Source of the DNA: Rotaria sp. Silwood1
Lineage: Eukaryota > Rotifera > Eurotatoria > Philodinida > Philodinidae
DNA: 64,000 bases
Assembly: GCA_905250075.1 (NCBI GenBank)
Contig: CAJNOP010000100.1
Coordinates: 192,642 to 256,641 of the forward strand
Direction: 5' to 3'
Within the stretch, counting starts at the first letter, position 1. Every line of letters starts with the position of its first letter. This document shows, one piece after another, positions 23,703 through 35,401 of this stretch. The translations under genes were made by a program, and so were the position numbers. Under the pieces are notes generated by a model. That model saw only the letters and a program-made list of their open reading frames with translations, did not search any database and had not been told where the DNA came from.

Positions 23703-24841
23703 TCAATTATACTAGAACATCTGTACAACTAGTTTTGCACTCAATATCTTATAAAAGTTTGTGTGCACGGTAAACCCGACACTGTTTTTCGTTTTTTTCG
23801 ACTTTATGACTCATGAGAAAGAAACGAAAGAGAAATTTTAAAAAAGCCTACGCAATTATATGTGTCATCAGGAAAAATCATGCATTTGCGATCTAAGAAA
23901 TTGCGTCGACCAAGAATATGCAACATCTTTCCTTCCATAGTCTCATACGGATGTGCATTTATGACAGAATCATAGAACAATACAGCAGCAAACACTTCAG
24001 AAATGGTTCCAGCGTACTTTGTGATTAAAATTGATATTCTGGAAATGTTTGGCTGCTGTAGAGCTAGACCTTTAGATTTTGTTTGTTGCAAGTCATTGTT
24101 AAACGACAACGATAATTTCATATGACTATCGCTCAGAATATAAGTTGAATTGTATCTTTTATTTTCTCAGTAAACACTTCTGACAGGTATTCTTCAATAA
24201 GTTGACTCATTATGTCTGTTGAATAGTGGAAAAAACCAACGAGAGTGTATGTCGTTGTTTCTTTTTTTTCTCTTCAATGATATGATGACGATACACCTCC
24301 TCACAAACTTACTCACTAATTGCGACTTTATTTTATCGTTCTGTTGCTAAAAAACAGCAGAAGACAAGAGTGACTTATTATTTATGCCTCGCAATATTTG
24401 ATGAAGAGCCGTATATGCATAAAAATGTGACTCGAAGCATGTTACCTAAGTTTTCGAAAGTGTCGATCGCGATTATTTCATTGATGTGGACTATCTCTTT
24501 CCTTATTTTTCATAGCTATAACATGAGTGTTCATGAGAGAATCTGTTTAGTCTTGCTTTTTTCAAAAATTTGTAACTTGAATTCACAAACAGAAACTATA
24601 TTTGTGCATTATTCTCTGGTACGTCTATTTGCTTATCCTGCTGTCTACCTTCCCTGCACTTAGTTGTTCTCTTTGAATCAAGCAAAAAAAAGGGCGTTGT
24701 TTTTTCTCAAACTCTGATCGGGTGAAGAAGCAACCAAGCGAAAGAATGACTTGCAGAATGACAAAAGTAACATGCAGTGAGTAATATGAGTTATCAATTT
24801 ACATTTACGAATATTTATTAGATCCAAAAATAAATTCTGAA

Positions 24842-24979
24842 AAATTTAAATTGGATTTCAGCCAATTTACATCGATTTGAGTTTAACTTAACTGGATTTG
24901 AATCCAGTTGATATCAATATAAATCGAATTCAAAGGATTTATATCCGATTTAAATTAGACTTAAATCCAATTTAAATTT
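24842..24979. repeat. Palindromic element built on AAATTTAAATTGGATTT
   Basis: The 17 bases at 24842-24858 are the exact reverse complement of 24963-24979. The interior repeats variants of the same word, such as GGATTTGAATCCAG and GGATTTATATCCG. No target-site duplication was resolved. Confidence 0.6.
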
Positions 24980-25059
24980 ATTTAAGTCCATTTTAATTCA
25001 ATTCGATCTTTCTAGGACTGACTTTTTAATGAAAAAAAATAAAGCTGTAATGTCAGAAT

Positions 25060-25424
25060 TAGACATGCACCAAACCCAAACGGTTTGGGTTTGGTGAGTT
25101 TGGGTATCGAGTTTGGGTTTGGGTATTGAGTTTGGGTTTGGGTATGAGATTGGGTTCAAATTTGATTATGTCCCATGTATCTAAGCTTTTCATATACGAC
25201 TGTTGATCAAACTCAAACTCATACCCAAACCTAAACCCAAACCCAAACCCAAACTCAAACCCAAACCCAATCCCAAACTCTAACTCAATACTCAAAGCAT
25301 CAAAACGAAAACGGTTTAGAGCTAGTGCATGTCTAGTTGCAGCATCAGACCCAAACTCAAACCCAAACTCAATACCCAAACCCAAATCCCCAAACAGTTT
25401 GGGTTTGGGTTTGGTGCATGTCTA
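25060..25424. mobile_element. hAT-type MITE with TTTGGG-rich interior
   Basis: The terminal inverted repeats are TAGACATGCACCAAACCCAA at 25060 and the matching TTGGGTTTGGTGCATGTCTA ending at 25424. They are flanked by the 8-base direct repeat GTCAGAAT (25052-25059 and 25425-25432). An 8-base duplication and a TAG start point to the hAT superfamily. At 365 bp with no transposase it is non-autonomous. The interior is largely tandem TTTGGG variants on the left and CCCAAA variants on the right, forming a long foldback. Confidence 0.85.
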
Positions 25425-25612
25425 GTCAGAATTAGTGATAACTTAAAAAGTATTAACTATCATAATTATAATATTTGTTCTTACTGTAACGACACGAATA
25501 GAGAGCTTTGAGATACAATAATAGATGAAACACTCGGAGAATCCTTTCTAAGAAATACAAAAAGTTTCGTTTCTATTAGAGTTTTCAAAACCGTATGTAT
25601 ATGATCAAGGTC

Positions 25613-25700
25613 CTTAAACGGTTAAGTTTAAATTAAAAAAATCAAGTTAAAATAAGTTTAACTTTTGGAAATTTAAATTTAAAATAACTTAACATAAAAA
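25613..25700. repeat. AGTTTAAA-type palindromic AT-rich patch
   Basis: The patch alternates AAGTTTAAATT and AATTTAAATTTAAAATAACTT, partly self-complementary, and is followed by ACATGCCTAG, which resembles a hAT-like end. The left end was not found, so its identity as an element is uncertain. Confidence 0.3.
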
Positions 25701-25989
25701 TTACATGCCTAGTGAGCAACTACTATTTCGTCAATTTCTACTGATAATTGCCGTGAGATAGAAAAAATGAGCGCACAAAATGCAATGTTTTTCTCTCATG
25801 CTAAAATCGCTTCTGAATAATAGTTTTGGGTACTGAGAAACTAGCTCTAACTATAAAGCAAATTACTGTACTTCTACACTTATACTGAGGATGTAAACCT
25901 CTCAAAAAAAAAACGTATCTCACACAAACTCGTTCTGAATATAAAAGTTCTTAATAGAAATCATTTTTATAGCCTGTTTAAATAGAAAT

Positions 25990-27060
25990 ATGAAAGGAGT
26001 GACATGGTTTTGGAAAGCTAATGCTGATCCTTGGTCGCCGAGTGACATTGAAGAATGGGTTCCATTCACCGATATCGTTAATCGCCAAATCGAACAAGCC
26101 TATCAAGGTCGACAATCAGAAGTGGTGATTAGTGCTAAATATAAAATTGATTTGAACAGACTAATACAAGTGGATATTCTTGATTTTGGTAAACAACGAC
26201 CAGTTCGACGATGTTCGAAGACAGGAGATACTCTCGCTTTTTATCGTCGTGAACGATTCAATTTCGCCCAGCCTATTCGACGTTCTGTTACTGATGATAC
26301 GCTTAACTATGGATGCAGTTTTATCACCGATTGGTTTATATTGTTCACGAAAGGCACATTGAAAATGAAGATCACCTTATTGATTGAGGCTCTCGTCTCC
26401 GGTATTCTCATCGAAGGCGAAAAACAGAACCATCATGCTGAAGCTCAATCCTTGAAGAAAGAAATTGAATCAATCAAAAAGAAGACAATCGGAAACTTAC
26501 AACGATGTTGCGCTCGACTGTATACTAAACCATGTTTCTTGTTTAAACTAGTGAATAGAACATTACGTGATGATGATCGGTCGAAGTTGGTCACACTTGG
26601 TCCATTCTGCTATCTAGTGTTCAATTATATCGGCATACGGCACAATGAATATTTATCCATTCGAAGTCAATTAAAAAGATTTGTCAAACAAACAAATAAT
26701 ACGTCGGAGATTACTGTTTATCGCGGTGAAACACTATCACTCGATGATATTGAAATATACAAAAAAGCAGTAGGTAAAGGTGACTTCTACAAATGGTTAT
26801 CATTTGTATCCACATCGCGATCACGCAATGTGGCTGAAGAGTTCGGATCAAATGTGCTGCATATTATCACGATTAAGCGATCGTCGTCCAACGATCAATA
26901 CGTAGATCTTCAACCAATTACATATTGCAATGACGAAGAAGAAATCCTGCTACGGCCAGGTGTTCGATTCAAAATCGTTAATGCTGATGATGATCCAACT
27001 ACTGGACGATGTATATTTCATATCGAAATTGAGCCGTCATTCATTTCAAATTTAATGTAG
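25990..27060 (+). CDS. WWE domain plus R-S-E mono-ADP-ribosyltransferase
   Basis: A single 356-residue frame. Residues 4-75 form a WWE domain with WFWKANADPW, the conserved Trp in EEWVPF, IEQAYQ and a closing KQRPVRR. WWE domains bind ADP-ribose-type ligands or partner proteins. Residues 140-350 form an ART domain of the arginine-specific class. It has the R motif in TVYRGE (Arg about 245), the S-T-S motif in FVSTSRSRN (about 274-276) and the E-x-E loop in NDEEEILLRPG (about 316-318). All three catalytic motifs are intact, so activity is plausible, transferring ADP-ribose from NAD to protein arginine. There is no signal peptide or membrane anchor, so the protein should be intracellular. Bdelloids have many paralogues with this pairing. 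An additional 5' exon cannot be excluded, since the WWE begins directly at the Met. A telomere-like repeat follows 170 bases after the stop. Confidence 0.88.
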   Translation: MKGVTWFWKANADPWSPSDIEEWVPFTDIVNRQIEQAYQGRQSEVVISAKYKIDLNRLIQVDILDFGKQRPVRRCSKTGDTLAFYRRERFNFAQPIRRSVTDDTLNYGCSFITDWFILFTKGTLKMKITLLIEALVSGILIEGEKQNHHAEAQSLKKEIESIKKKTIGNLQRCCARLYTKPCFLFKLVNRTLRDDDRSKLVTLGPFCYLVFNYIGIRHNEYLSIRSQLKRFVKQTNNTSEITVYRGETLSLDDIEIYKKAVGKGDFYKWLSFVSTSRSRNVAEEFGSNVLHIITIKRSSSNDQYVDLQPITYCNDEEEILLRPGVRFKIVNADDDPTTGRCIFHIEIEPSFISNLM

Positions 27061-27231
27061 AAAACGAGCTTCTTCTTCAATGAAAGAACACATTCACGCA
27101 GAATATACTTCACAAAGAATATATGTTTACTTATCATTGTTGAAATTGTAAATGAAAATATGAAAATGAGTAAAAACAACACACAGCAAAGACAACAGAT
27201 AGTATATGAAACAAGAGAAGAGAGTTCATAA

Positions 27232-27330
27232 AGGGTGTAGATGTGAATGGTTGTGGGCGTGCGGATGTCGTATGTGGTTGTGGACGTGAGTGTGCGTATA
27301 GATGATAAGAACACCCATACCCACATCCCT
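27232..27330. repeat. Telomere-like inverted repeat
   Basis: AGGGTGTAGATGTGAATGG opens the G arm, followed by several GTGGGCGTG and GTGGACGTGAG variants. The C arm ACACCCATACCCACATCCCT ends at 27330. The G arm is much longer than the C arm. It lies just after the WWE-ART stop codon. Confidence 0.75.
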
Positions 27331-27849
27331 ACTAGAATAAATATCCTTTTGTTATGTAGGGTTTACTAAAAATCAATCAATATTAAAACATTATGTGTTA
27401 AAATAGACGCTTTACAAATTTTTCAAGTTTCACAGTTTAGATCTGCCAAAGTCTTTTACTTAAACTTTGTCTTACAGATACGTTTCAAGTATCATGTTAA
27501 ATAATTTAAATAAACAGTTATACAGTGATATTCCAAAGACAAAGTAAATCTTTATATGTTGTATTGTTGAAGAATAAAATTTGCTGAATAAAGATAACCA
27601 ATCGTGAACATGCGTCTCTTTTTGTAAGTATGAGTTATGAGTACCATAAATTTATCGTATAATATTCTGCAAAAAATATGTCTTTCCTTTCATGTCTCAT
27701 AATTAAAAATACTCTACTATATTAAAATTACAAAAGATATCAATGATTATTAATGTTATACTAACATATGTGCCCTTTATCACTGATATTGGTGTGGGCA
27801 TATTAGCTCATGTTGCTCACAATCTCAAACACACATCCATCCATAAACA

Positions 27850-27931
27850 CCGGCCAGAAACTACTTTGGTGTTCGTGTCACACGACCGAATTCTTAGTAG
27901 ACTTATTGACACTTGTGTAGTTTCTGGTCGC
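27850..27931. repeat. Hairpin with CCAGAAACTAC arms
   Basis: GGCCAGAAACTAC near 27851-27863 is matched by GTAGTTTCTGGTC near 27918-27930. The inner bases hold a partial CACAAGTGTC/GTGTCACAC match. It is unrelated to the telomere-like family. No flanking duplication was identified. Confidence 0.5.
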
Positions 27932-28023
27932 GTGCGCGAATAGAATAAGAAAAAGCCGCTCTCATTTCATCCCATTTCTTTTCGAGACTAGAAAAGAAAG
28001 TAATAATTTCTTGTCTTTCGAGT

Positions 28024-30598
28024 CTATTTCAAAGAAAATCGTTGAACACGACCATTTCCCCAATCGGCGACATATAGATTACCATGACAATCGAAGGACA
28101 AACCTCGAGGGCCGTTGAACTGATTTGCTCTTTCTCCTTCCCCATTTCCACCCACAATAACAGTGCCCTGTTTCGCACCTCGAGGCCAGCCCATCACTCG
28201 ATCATTCCACGAATCAGCCACGTAGAGAGTACCCGAGGTATCGACGAATAGTCCTTCAGGATGGTGTAGTTGTGTCAGAGACTCCCCATTGCCTTGACCT
28301 CCAGCGATGACAATACCTTCTTTTGCACCTTTATTCCATTTCATTACACGATGGTTCGCCCAGTCTGACACATAGACAGTCTGTTCTTGATCGACAAAGA
28401 CGAACGTCGGCCAGTCCAGTTGATTGAGATTAGCACCTCTGCCGTTACCACCAGCGACGAGAGTTCCTTCTTTGTCTTCTTCTATTTGATATCGTATGAC
28501 TCCATGTTTTTCGTCGTCAGAGATGTAGAGATTTCTCTGATCATCCATGGCCAATCCCCAACAACGAATGTTGTCAATGAGTATTTCACCTTCAGTTGTA
28601 CCACTACAACGAGACCATCGTACAACTCGCCGATTCCCTGGATCAGATATTATGAGACTCTTCGTCTCTTTGTCGATCAACACTTTTGTTGGCCAATTGA
28701 ATTGATCCAATCGATTTCCTCGGTCATTGCCACCAGCAACGAGTTGTCCATTCTTGGTATCATTCATCTTCCAATGTACGATACGATGATTGTCGGAGTC
28801 AGCGATGACCATCATTTGTTCATCATCATAAATTGAGAGACCATGAGGGTGGTAGAGCCCATGAGCAACAGTTACACCATTCTGTGACCATCGGATCTTG
28901 ACTGAAATATCGGCGATATCTACAATTGAACAAGAGAGAAGTCATCATTGCCGTTGTCTGTTACGAAGAGACAAGTATTAACAATGAAATCTTCTTCGGA
29001 ATGAAAATCGCCGTGGAAAAGAATCGTTCAAATTATAAATTAAGGACTTAAAAATCTTACTGGTATCGAAGGATAGAAGAAGTTTTAGGAAAACAAGTAT
29101 AGAGAGGTCAGATCTGAAAGATTGATGAAGATCTATGTTTTGAGCAAAGATTGTCCTTGATTGATGCTATAAGCTACAAGAGGAAGAGAAAATTAGCAGA
29201 AGAAAAGAAACTCTGAATCGTCATTGTGATACCTCTCAGACATTGACTGACGAGTATGCATGTAAGTTTTCTCTTCACATCTATATAACTTCTGATTTTA
29301 GTACAAGTGATGATAATCGTGGATCTAAACTTGAAAATGTATCTCCACAAACGGTCAGTAAAAATGACTTTACATATTCATACATACTGCAATACGCCAA
29401 TTCATGATAATCCTTTATTAGAAGGACTTATAAATAATACAATGAATAAGGATAAATATAAGGAAGCACATGAAACGGTGGAAGATGAAGATCGAGATGA
29501 TCACATCAATACAGATGTGTTAGATTTTACTGATTGAACTTTTTATTAAATAGAAATATTTCCGACAACATATCTGGACTTAATGAATAGAGCAATAAAA
29601 AGCCATAAAAACATGTTACTTTTCTTGGAAACCAGTTATTATCTATGTCAGAAAAATAAATTTCAAAAAGTGATAAAATTTATGTCACACTTTTTTGGAC
29701 AAACATTTTTATTTATTCTTTCTATGAATCTAATTCATTCATTACTTGACATTATAATACGATTTGATATTCCAGTGTTCTCTATAGCCAACACTAGAGT
29801 ATGGTCATAAAATAACCAAAAACTATTGTAACAGAAATGATTAATTAGATAGATCCTTAGTCTGAGTTTGACGTCAAAGTACTATAATAATTTATTCTAC
29901 AATATTTTGAAGCTGATAAATCAACAATGGTTTACATTGATACAAGCAAAATCTTTTTTTTCCAAATCAAGAGAAATTATGTTTTGGATGAATTGACCTC
30001 TTTTTTATTTTTGATTCTAATAGGTATTGACCCTTTTTTGTTGCAAGATCATTCTTTTTTACACAATAATCTATTTTCTTTTGTTTTTTGCACTCAAATA
30101 TTATCTGCTCGTTTTCCATCGTGTAGATGCTCGCTAAGTTACATACTTTTGCTAACGATGTGATAGAGAAGAAAATGTTGAAATTATAAACTGTAGTTGA
30201 GAACACCAAAGATATGACTTTGTTAAGGAACATAATAGAAGATCTCCTATTGGTGGTAGACTGAAAAATACTACAGAAGATCTCAAGTCTTGTAACCTAT
30301 CGATGGCTTTAATCCTGAGAAAGGTTTCACTGATACCTTTCCGCAAAAATATCCAGCATGGAATATGTTTGCCGTGTAGATATTATCATTTTCTGCGTGA
30401 TTTAGTCCTAACGACAAATACAAGTGTTTAACAAGAAAAGTTTTGAAATCTAACTCATTTTCTTATGATCAAGTACACGATAATATCAAAATCATTATAC
30501 TGACAAAGTCATAGAATAGTGTTTATATGTTCGAATTATACAACTAAATTAAATGCGCTTACCTGGAGAAGGATGAGGAGAAGGTACCGACGACGAAT
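28024..30598 (-). CDS. NHL-repeat beta-propeller protein (5' end incomplete)
   Basis: The main exon, 28024-28919 on the minus strand, encodes about 298 residues to a TGA/TAA-type stop. It consists of about six NHL blades. Each has the pattern GL..D..G.LYVAD..N.RV..W, for example GLFVDTSGTLYVADSWNDRV and GLSFDCHGNLYVADWGNGRV, often followed by AGGNGRG-type loops. Such propellers usually bind proteins or ligands. No enzyme domain is visible. Upstream, a 36-base mini-exon at 30563-30598, flanked by AG and GTAAGC, reads SSSVPSPHPSP. It joins in phase to the NHL exon through a split Asp codon, giving a Pro/Ser linker before the propeller. This would make the intervening intron 1643 bp. Exons carrying the N-terminus and any signal or membrane segment were not identified. 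The mini-exon link is inferred, while the propeller is secure. Confidence 0.75.
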
Positions 30599-32021
30599 CT
30601 GCAATAACAAGAAAGACAGGTGTAGGCATCTTGAAAATGCTTGCGCGAATGCTCATTTTATGTCTGGAATTATTGAAATTGTGAGACTGAACTATCTTTA
30701 CAAATAGCGAATGAATACAAACTGAGCACATTCCAATCACAGTTCTGGAATGCAGATATATCCCACAATCAGAATTTTAAATATATCTTGCTAGAGAAAT
30801 ATTGGTTAGAGATAACATTTAGACTGAGAAAAACACACAGTTACAATGAACAAGTTATTTAGTCTTTGTTTTTGGGAAGTAGAGTTGTAAATCAGTGTTA
30901 AACTATATAAAAATAAAAGTGGAAGACATGTGGGAAGGGTCTTTTGACACAATGACAAACTACGATGAATATGGCAGGAATCATCGGTTACGATTTAAGT
31001 GATTTCATTATCTGCCTTACCTAATTATTCCACAAATCCGTGGCAAATTTTCGAAAAATATTGAGTACTTTGGAATCTTGGGCTGTTGAAGATTTATCTC
31101 GTTTTCCTATGTGTCTTCATGAGATTCCCTAGTGCACTCTATTTAAAGAGGTTTTTATTACAAAACGAATTTTTGGGACAAAATACTTTTACAATACCAA
31201 CAATACACATTAATTCTTGATTGAAATGTTAAAACGATTTCGATTTGAATAATTAGACAAAGATTGTTTCCTGACTTCCAAGAGAAACTTTTTAAAATCC
31301 TCTTAGTGTGTCATGATACTGTGTCAGGACATGGCCTCTTAATCTAAACAATTTCGATTGTTGTTGTTATTTTGCACTAACTTTATGAACACAATCGACT
31401 AGTTTCGTGGTAGACTGTCGATAGTAGCCTGAACGAAAGTTCTTTCAATGATGTCAAACATTGCACAATCACCGATACATCACTACATATCAATATAGTA
31501 AACCATTAAATTAACATTTTAAGCAAGAAAAAACTTTCAAAGTCTCGATGTATTTATCTTTCGATCAATACTTCAATGAGAAAATCATCTTTAATTGATC
31601 ATTTGACAGTAGTGAACGCTTTTTCAAGACTTTTTCGTGCAAAATTCTAAATGATCAAGCAAAGCTAAGTTTTTGAACAGGTGTTTATTGAAAGAATGTT
31701 TTCCTATGAGATGAATGAATCGTTCACTCAGAATGTTAAACTAGCCGATCAGCTGTAATACCAACTCTGACATGGTTATTCGATTGATTTCATTAGTCTG
31801 CACTGACTGCAAATCAAGAAACAATAGCCGATTTATATTGAACCTCTAGTCTAATGGAGTCGAATCGAATTGGTTCACATCAGAGTCTTCCGATTTGTTT
31901 CGAGCTTGAGACAGCCTTGACAAAGTTTCATAAAAGAAAAGCGATATGGGATTGTACTAAATGTTTTGAAGTTTCGATGTCGTAGAAATCACAAAGAGAA
32001 ACTCAAGAGAAAATGCCTTCA
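30599..32021. other. Intergenic stretch, nothing recognised
   Basis: No open frame with a domain, no repeat family seen elsewhere in the window and no clear inverted repeat. It may include further 5' exons of the NHL gene. Confidence 0.5.
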
Positions 32022-35000
32022 TTACAAACCTTGATTGAAATAAAAGTCTTCTGTTAAACATGAATGGATCCACGGTCGTTGTTGACCCAGTGAGGTTTGT
32101 AACATTTCTTTTCTAACTAGCTTCATCATGCCATCAATCTCTAACTTTGGTGTAGCCAAATGATTTAATAGCGCTGATGTAAAGAAGCTATTTCCACTTT
32201 CATCACCAACGTAAGATACTGTACCAGGATCAGATGAAAATATCAAAGCAAATTGTGATTCTTGTGGTATGTTAACATGTGACGTTAATGCTTTACCAAA
32301 TGCTGGCTTAAGATGTGCTTGTTTACTAATAGCTTTTATTCTCCAGGTATCATTGTCTTCATCAAATCGACAAGCGTCCAAAATAATAATGTTTAAAAGA
32401 TTATCTCCAGAACGCCTTAGATCCTTCAACATGGTATCCAAACTGATGCAGTCGAACTCTGGATCGTGCAACGGTTCGATTGGCAATAAATAGTTCTTAC
32501 CCTGAAAGAAATAAGTGAAATAGATAGTATTATCGAAATGTGTGGATGTGAATATGAGCGTGAATGTTCTCTTCATTCGTACCCATACCCTCTACTAGTC
32601 ATTAGTCATCTTCAACTACATCTCTTTAGTGATCAAAGTTCCCCGAGATGGTTCATAGTATGAGTAATAATAGTCTTTCCAACTCATTGACGAGCTAGAA
32701 TCCTTTTGTAGATGTCTCTTCAATGGACTGCTCTTTCTTGACGGGCTCAATACCTTTGGTGTAAAGAAGACTATCGTTGTTTGTCTATCCATTTGGAATA
32801 AAAAAATTGAATTAGTAACAGTTACTTTGTCACGATTTTCGTAGGACACGGTGCATACAATGGAAATACTGCACATGTGTGTGCAGAATTCACTCATGGT
32901 AACACACATTTTTCTTAATGAAATGCTTCAGATCTAGCTAATATTGATAAATGCAGTGAGGGTTGCAGTTGATTTCCTATAGTCAATAAAATTATTGATA
33001 ACTTTTGGAAAAATGAACTGACTTCTCTGATCGAAAATTCTTGTGCTCTTCTTTGGAGAAAGCATGGTATCAAGGTTACATTTGAAGGAAACTCGAGAAA
33101 TCCTATTTATAAACGATAATCTATCGATAAATACATCTCGAAATAACATCATTTGTTTGAATTTTAGATTAGAAAGAATGATATATCTGATTTCTCGATG
33201 TTTTTTTCTATCACAGCTTATGTCTTGCCGTTTCTCAACGGCTCTTTAGAAATTCTCTTTAAAAACATCAGTTGACATAGGTCAATTGAGAATTATATTT
33301 GGATGAATCGTGTGTTGATTGTACTCTTAGCACAAAAAAGAATGAAAGACCTAATTAGACACATTAGAAATAAAAGATCAACATCCGATAGATCATTCAT
33401 GACAGCCTAAACATATCATATTTTTCCTACAGTTTACCCAAGATGAGTTGAGAACAGCAACCAAATATAATAGCATCGTGGTATCAATTTTTTTCTAATA
33501 TGAAAACATTGAAATTACTTGAAAAGGTTATATTTCTGTCATTTGATGGGACTCAAACAGCTTTATTCAATAGATTGTACAAAAATAGTAATTATTATTT
33601 CTACTCAGATAGATCTATAGAACAGAATGCCGAAATTCACAGATTATACCAATAGTGGCAATAATATTGACACGTTACAGAAGCCATCACAAACAGATTT
33701 TTAGTCTTTCATGATGTCGAAATACTAACAGTAAAGTTAGATCAAATTTCGAAGAACGAATCGAATGGTGCATACTACCTTCAGTTTCTATGTGGTTCTC
33801 AGACAATGAGTCGAACTTCAAAGTTCGGAATAGAGCTTTATCAAACTGGCTGGTAGATAGAGTCATTTTTTTTTGAACTTATCTACTAAAAATAGTTTCA
33901 TATTTGATTACGTGGTGATTTACTGAATGAATTCGAAAGGATCGATTTCATCTTATCTATTGCATCATCACTAAGGGTAGATCATATTTTTATCATAATA
34001 ATAAAAATATAATAGTGTATCCTAAAATTGCAGCCATACAAAGTGATTCAAGAATAATGAAGATTCATCGACACTAGAGAACGAACCTAAAAAAATCATA
34101 TCTTACCTAGCAGAGACTTTCAACAGTGTATAATGACGTAATAAAACTCCAGTATTAATATTCTCACTTTTTCTACAGGAAATGTCAATTGTCTACGAAC
34201 TATTCGTAGAGAATCGTATTAAATCATATTCAAAAATAATTTACTCTTCAGAATTACATTCATACGACTTCTTTTTGCTACAGTTGAGTTCACTGGTGAC
34301 AATAGTGTTAAATGTGTTAGAACAGGCCATAATTCGTCGCATAAAACTCGATTAAAAACCCACTTCTATAATCTGATTTTATTAAATATACAAGTCCATC
34401 GTTGTTCAAGAGGAGCATCTTGAAAAACTACACTAAAACCAGTGTTTGACTATTTGTCTAAAAAGTAGTTGAAAAAACTTTCATAGTATCATTTCTGCAA
34501 ATAGAAATGAATCGATAATTAGGTAATTATGAAACGCTTTATTTCGGATTTGAAATACATATTTCAAGCCTAGAAAGATTTTTTACTTTGCTACCGTATC
34601 ACTGACTGCTACGAATCCAGTGGTAGTCGTAGATGGCAATAAAATAAAGATTGGAGAGAGTCGTAAAGAATTAGCTAAGAGATTCTCTTCGACATATTAA
34701 CACGAAAGTAAGAAAGAAGTTTCATGTAAATTGAGCTATTTGTCCAAGGAACATAAAGATAGTATCAAAATTTTAGCTTCGAATGCAGAATGTTTTGCTG
34801 TATTCAAGTATTTTGAAACTTATCAATTCTGAAGAATAGATGAAAAGGCCGTCATCTCTGAAATTTAGTATTACTAGAAACTATACTCACAAATGACAAA
34901 ATTACACTATTTTGGGTAAGTATTGTTGAGAATAAGTCTGTCAAATTATATCAAGGCGTGATCTCTCTACAATACTTATTCTAAGTAGTTAGTCAAATTC

Positions 35001-35401
35001 AACTGTTTGGATACAACATGTATTGTAACATCACTAAATGACTGCTGAAGTTTTCAAATAAGCGTGAGAAATACTTCGTAGTCCTTACGCAAGCTTCCAT
35101 GCCATGTCCAGAAAAATATATTAAAATACAATCATTATCAGCAATAATGGCACAAAAGTCTCTGATAGCAATATCCATGGCACGTTTATTCAAATTATGA
35201 TATTTTGTACATTGAAAATCTAGAGTATGGAAAAAAGAATTTTAAAAACTTTGTTTGTCATTAAAATATCAGTCTTAAAGGTTTACCCAAATTAGTTAAT
35301 GCCACTGCTAAATCGTCTGCATCCTTAACACAACTTTTTAATTTTGCTGTACCACTGTAGTCTTCATTTCCAAAGATTAAAGCTAGTCGGCGTCGATCCA
35401 T
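32022..35401 (-). CDS. Small caspase/metacaspase-like cysteine protease (peptidase C14)
   Basis: Three minus-strand exons, 35287-35401, 35089-35219 and 32022-32501, join in phase to 241 residues. The start MDRRRLALIFGNEDYSG leads into the p20-like fold. YFSGHGME carries the catalytic His (about residue 77). NIIILDACRF carries the catalytic Cys (about 126). GKNYLLPIEP between them continues directly from GHGMEAC across intron 2, which confirms the join. Both catalytic residues are intact. No pro-domain or C-terminal extension is present, so it is a bare C14 domain. Specificity (Asp as in caspases, or basic as in metacaspases) cannot be decided here. Intron 1 is 67 bp, but intron 2 (32502-35088) is 2587 bp and has a telomere-like repeat close to its acceptor. 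Final exon use beyond FYFNQG is uncertain, because GTTTGT there could be a further donor. Confidence 0.82.
32538..32592. repeat. Telomere-like inverted repeat inside the caspase intron
   Basis: ATGTGTGGATGTGAATATGA, then GCGTGAATG, is followed by a short loop and CATTCGTACCCATACCC. It is degenerate and G arm first. It lies about 35 bases from the splice acceptor of the large intron. Confidence 0.55.

Larger units (their letters stand above)
23703..25989. other. Intergenic stretch with palindromic AT-rich elements
   Basis: This region lies between the divergent transporter and WWE-ART genes. It contains three palindromic elements, near 24842-24979, 25060-25424 and 25613-25700. A 105-codon minus-strand frame at 23804-24121 has no recognised domain and no signal peptide, so it is left uncalled. 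The promoters of both flanking genes should lie here but were not identified. Confidence 0.5.
27061..28023. other. Intergenic stretch between convergent WWE-ART and NHL genes
   Basis: It contains a telomere-like inverted repeat (27232-27330) and a separate hairpin around 27850-27930. No gene was recognised. Confidence 0.6.

Noticed and set aside
23804..24121. 105-codon minus-strand frame upstream of the transporter
   Set aside because: No domain or signal was recognised. It is not in phase with a splice into the transporter's first exon, which has its own Met.
25059..25511. Open frames rich in FGFGFG and PKPKLN
   Set aside because: They come from the TTTGGG/CCCAAA interior of the hAT-type MITE.
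29302..29537. Plus-strand frames after a good acceptor-like TTTTAG
   Set aside because: No upstream exon could be identified and there is no domain. Possibly a terminal exon, but unsupported.
32616..32909. 97-codon minus-strand frame with SPSRKSSPLK inside the caspase intron
   Set aside because: No family match. The flanking caspase exons join perfectly without it.
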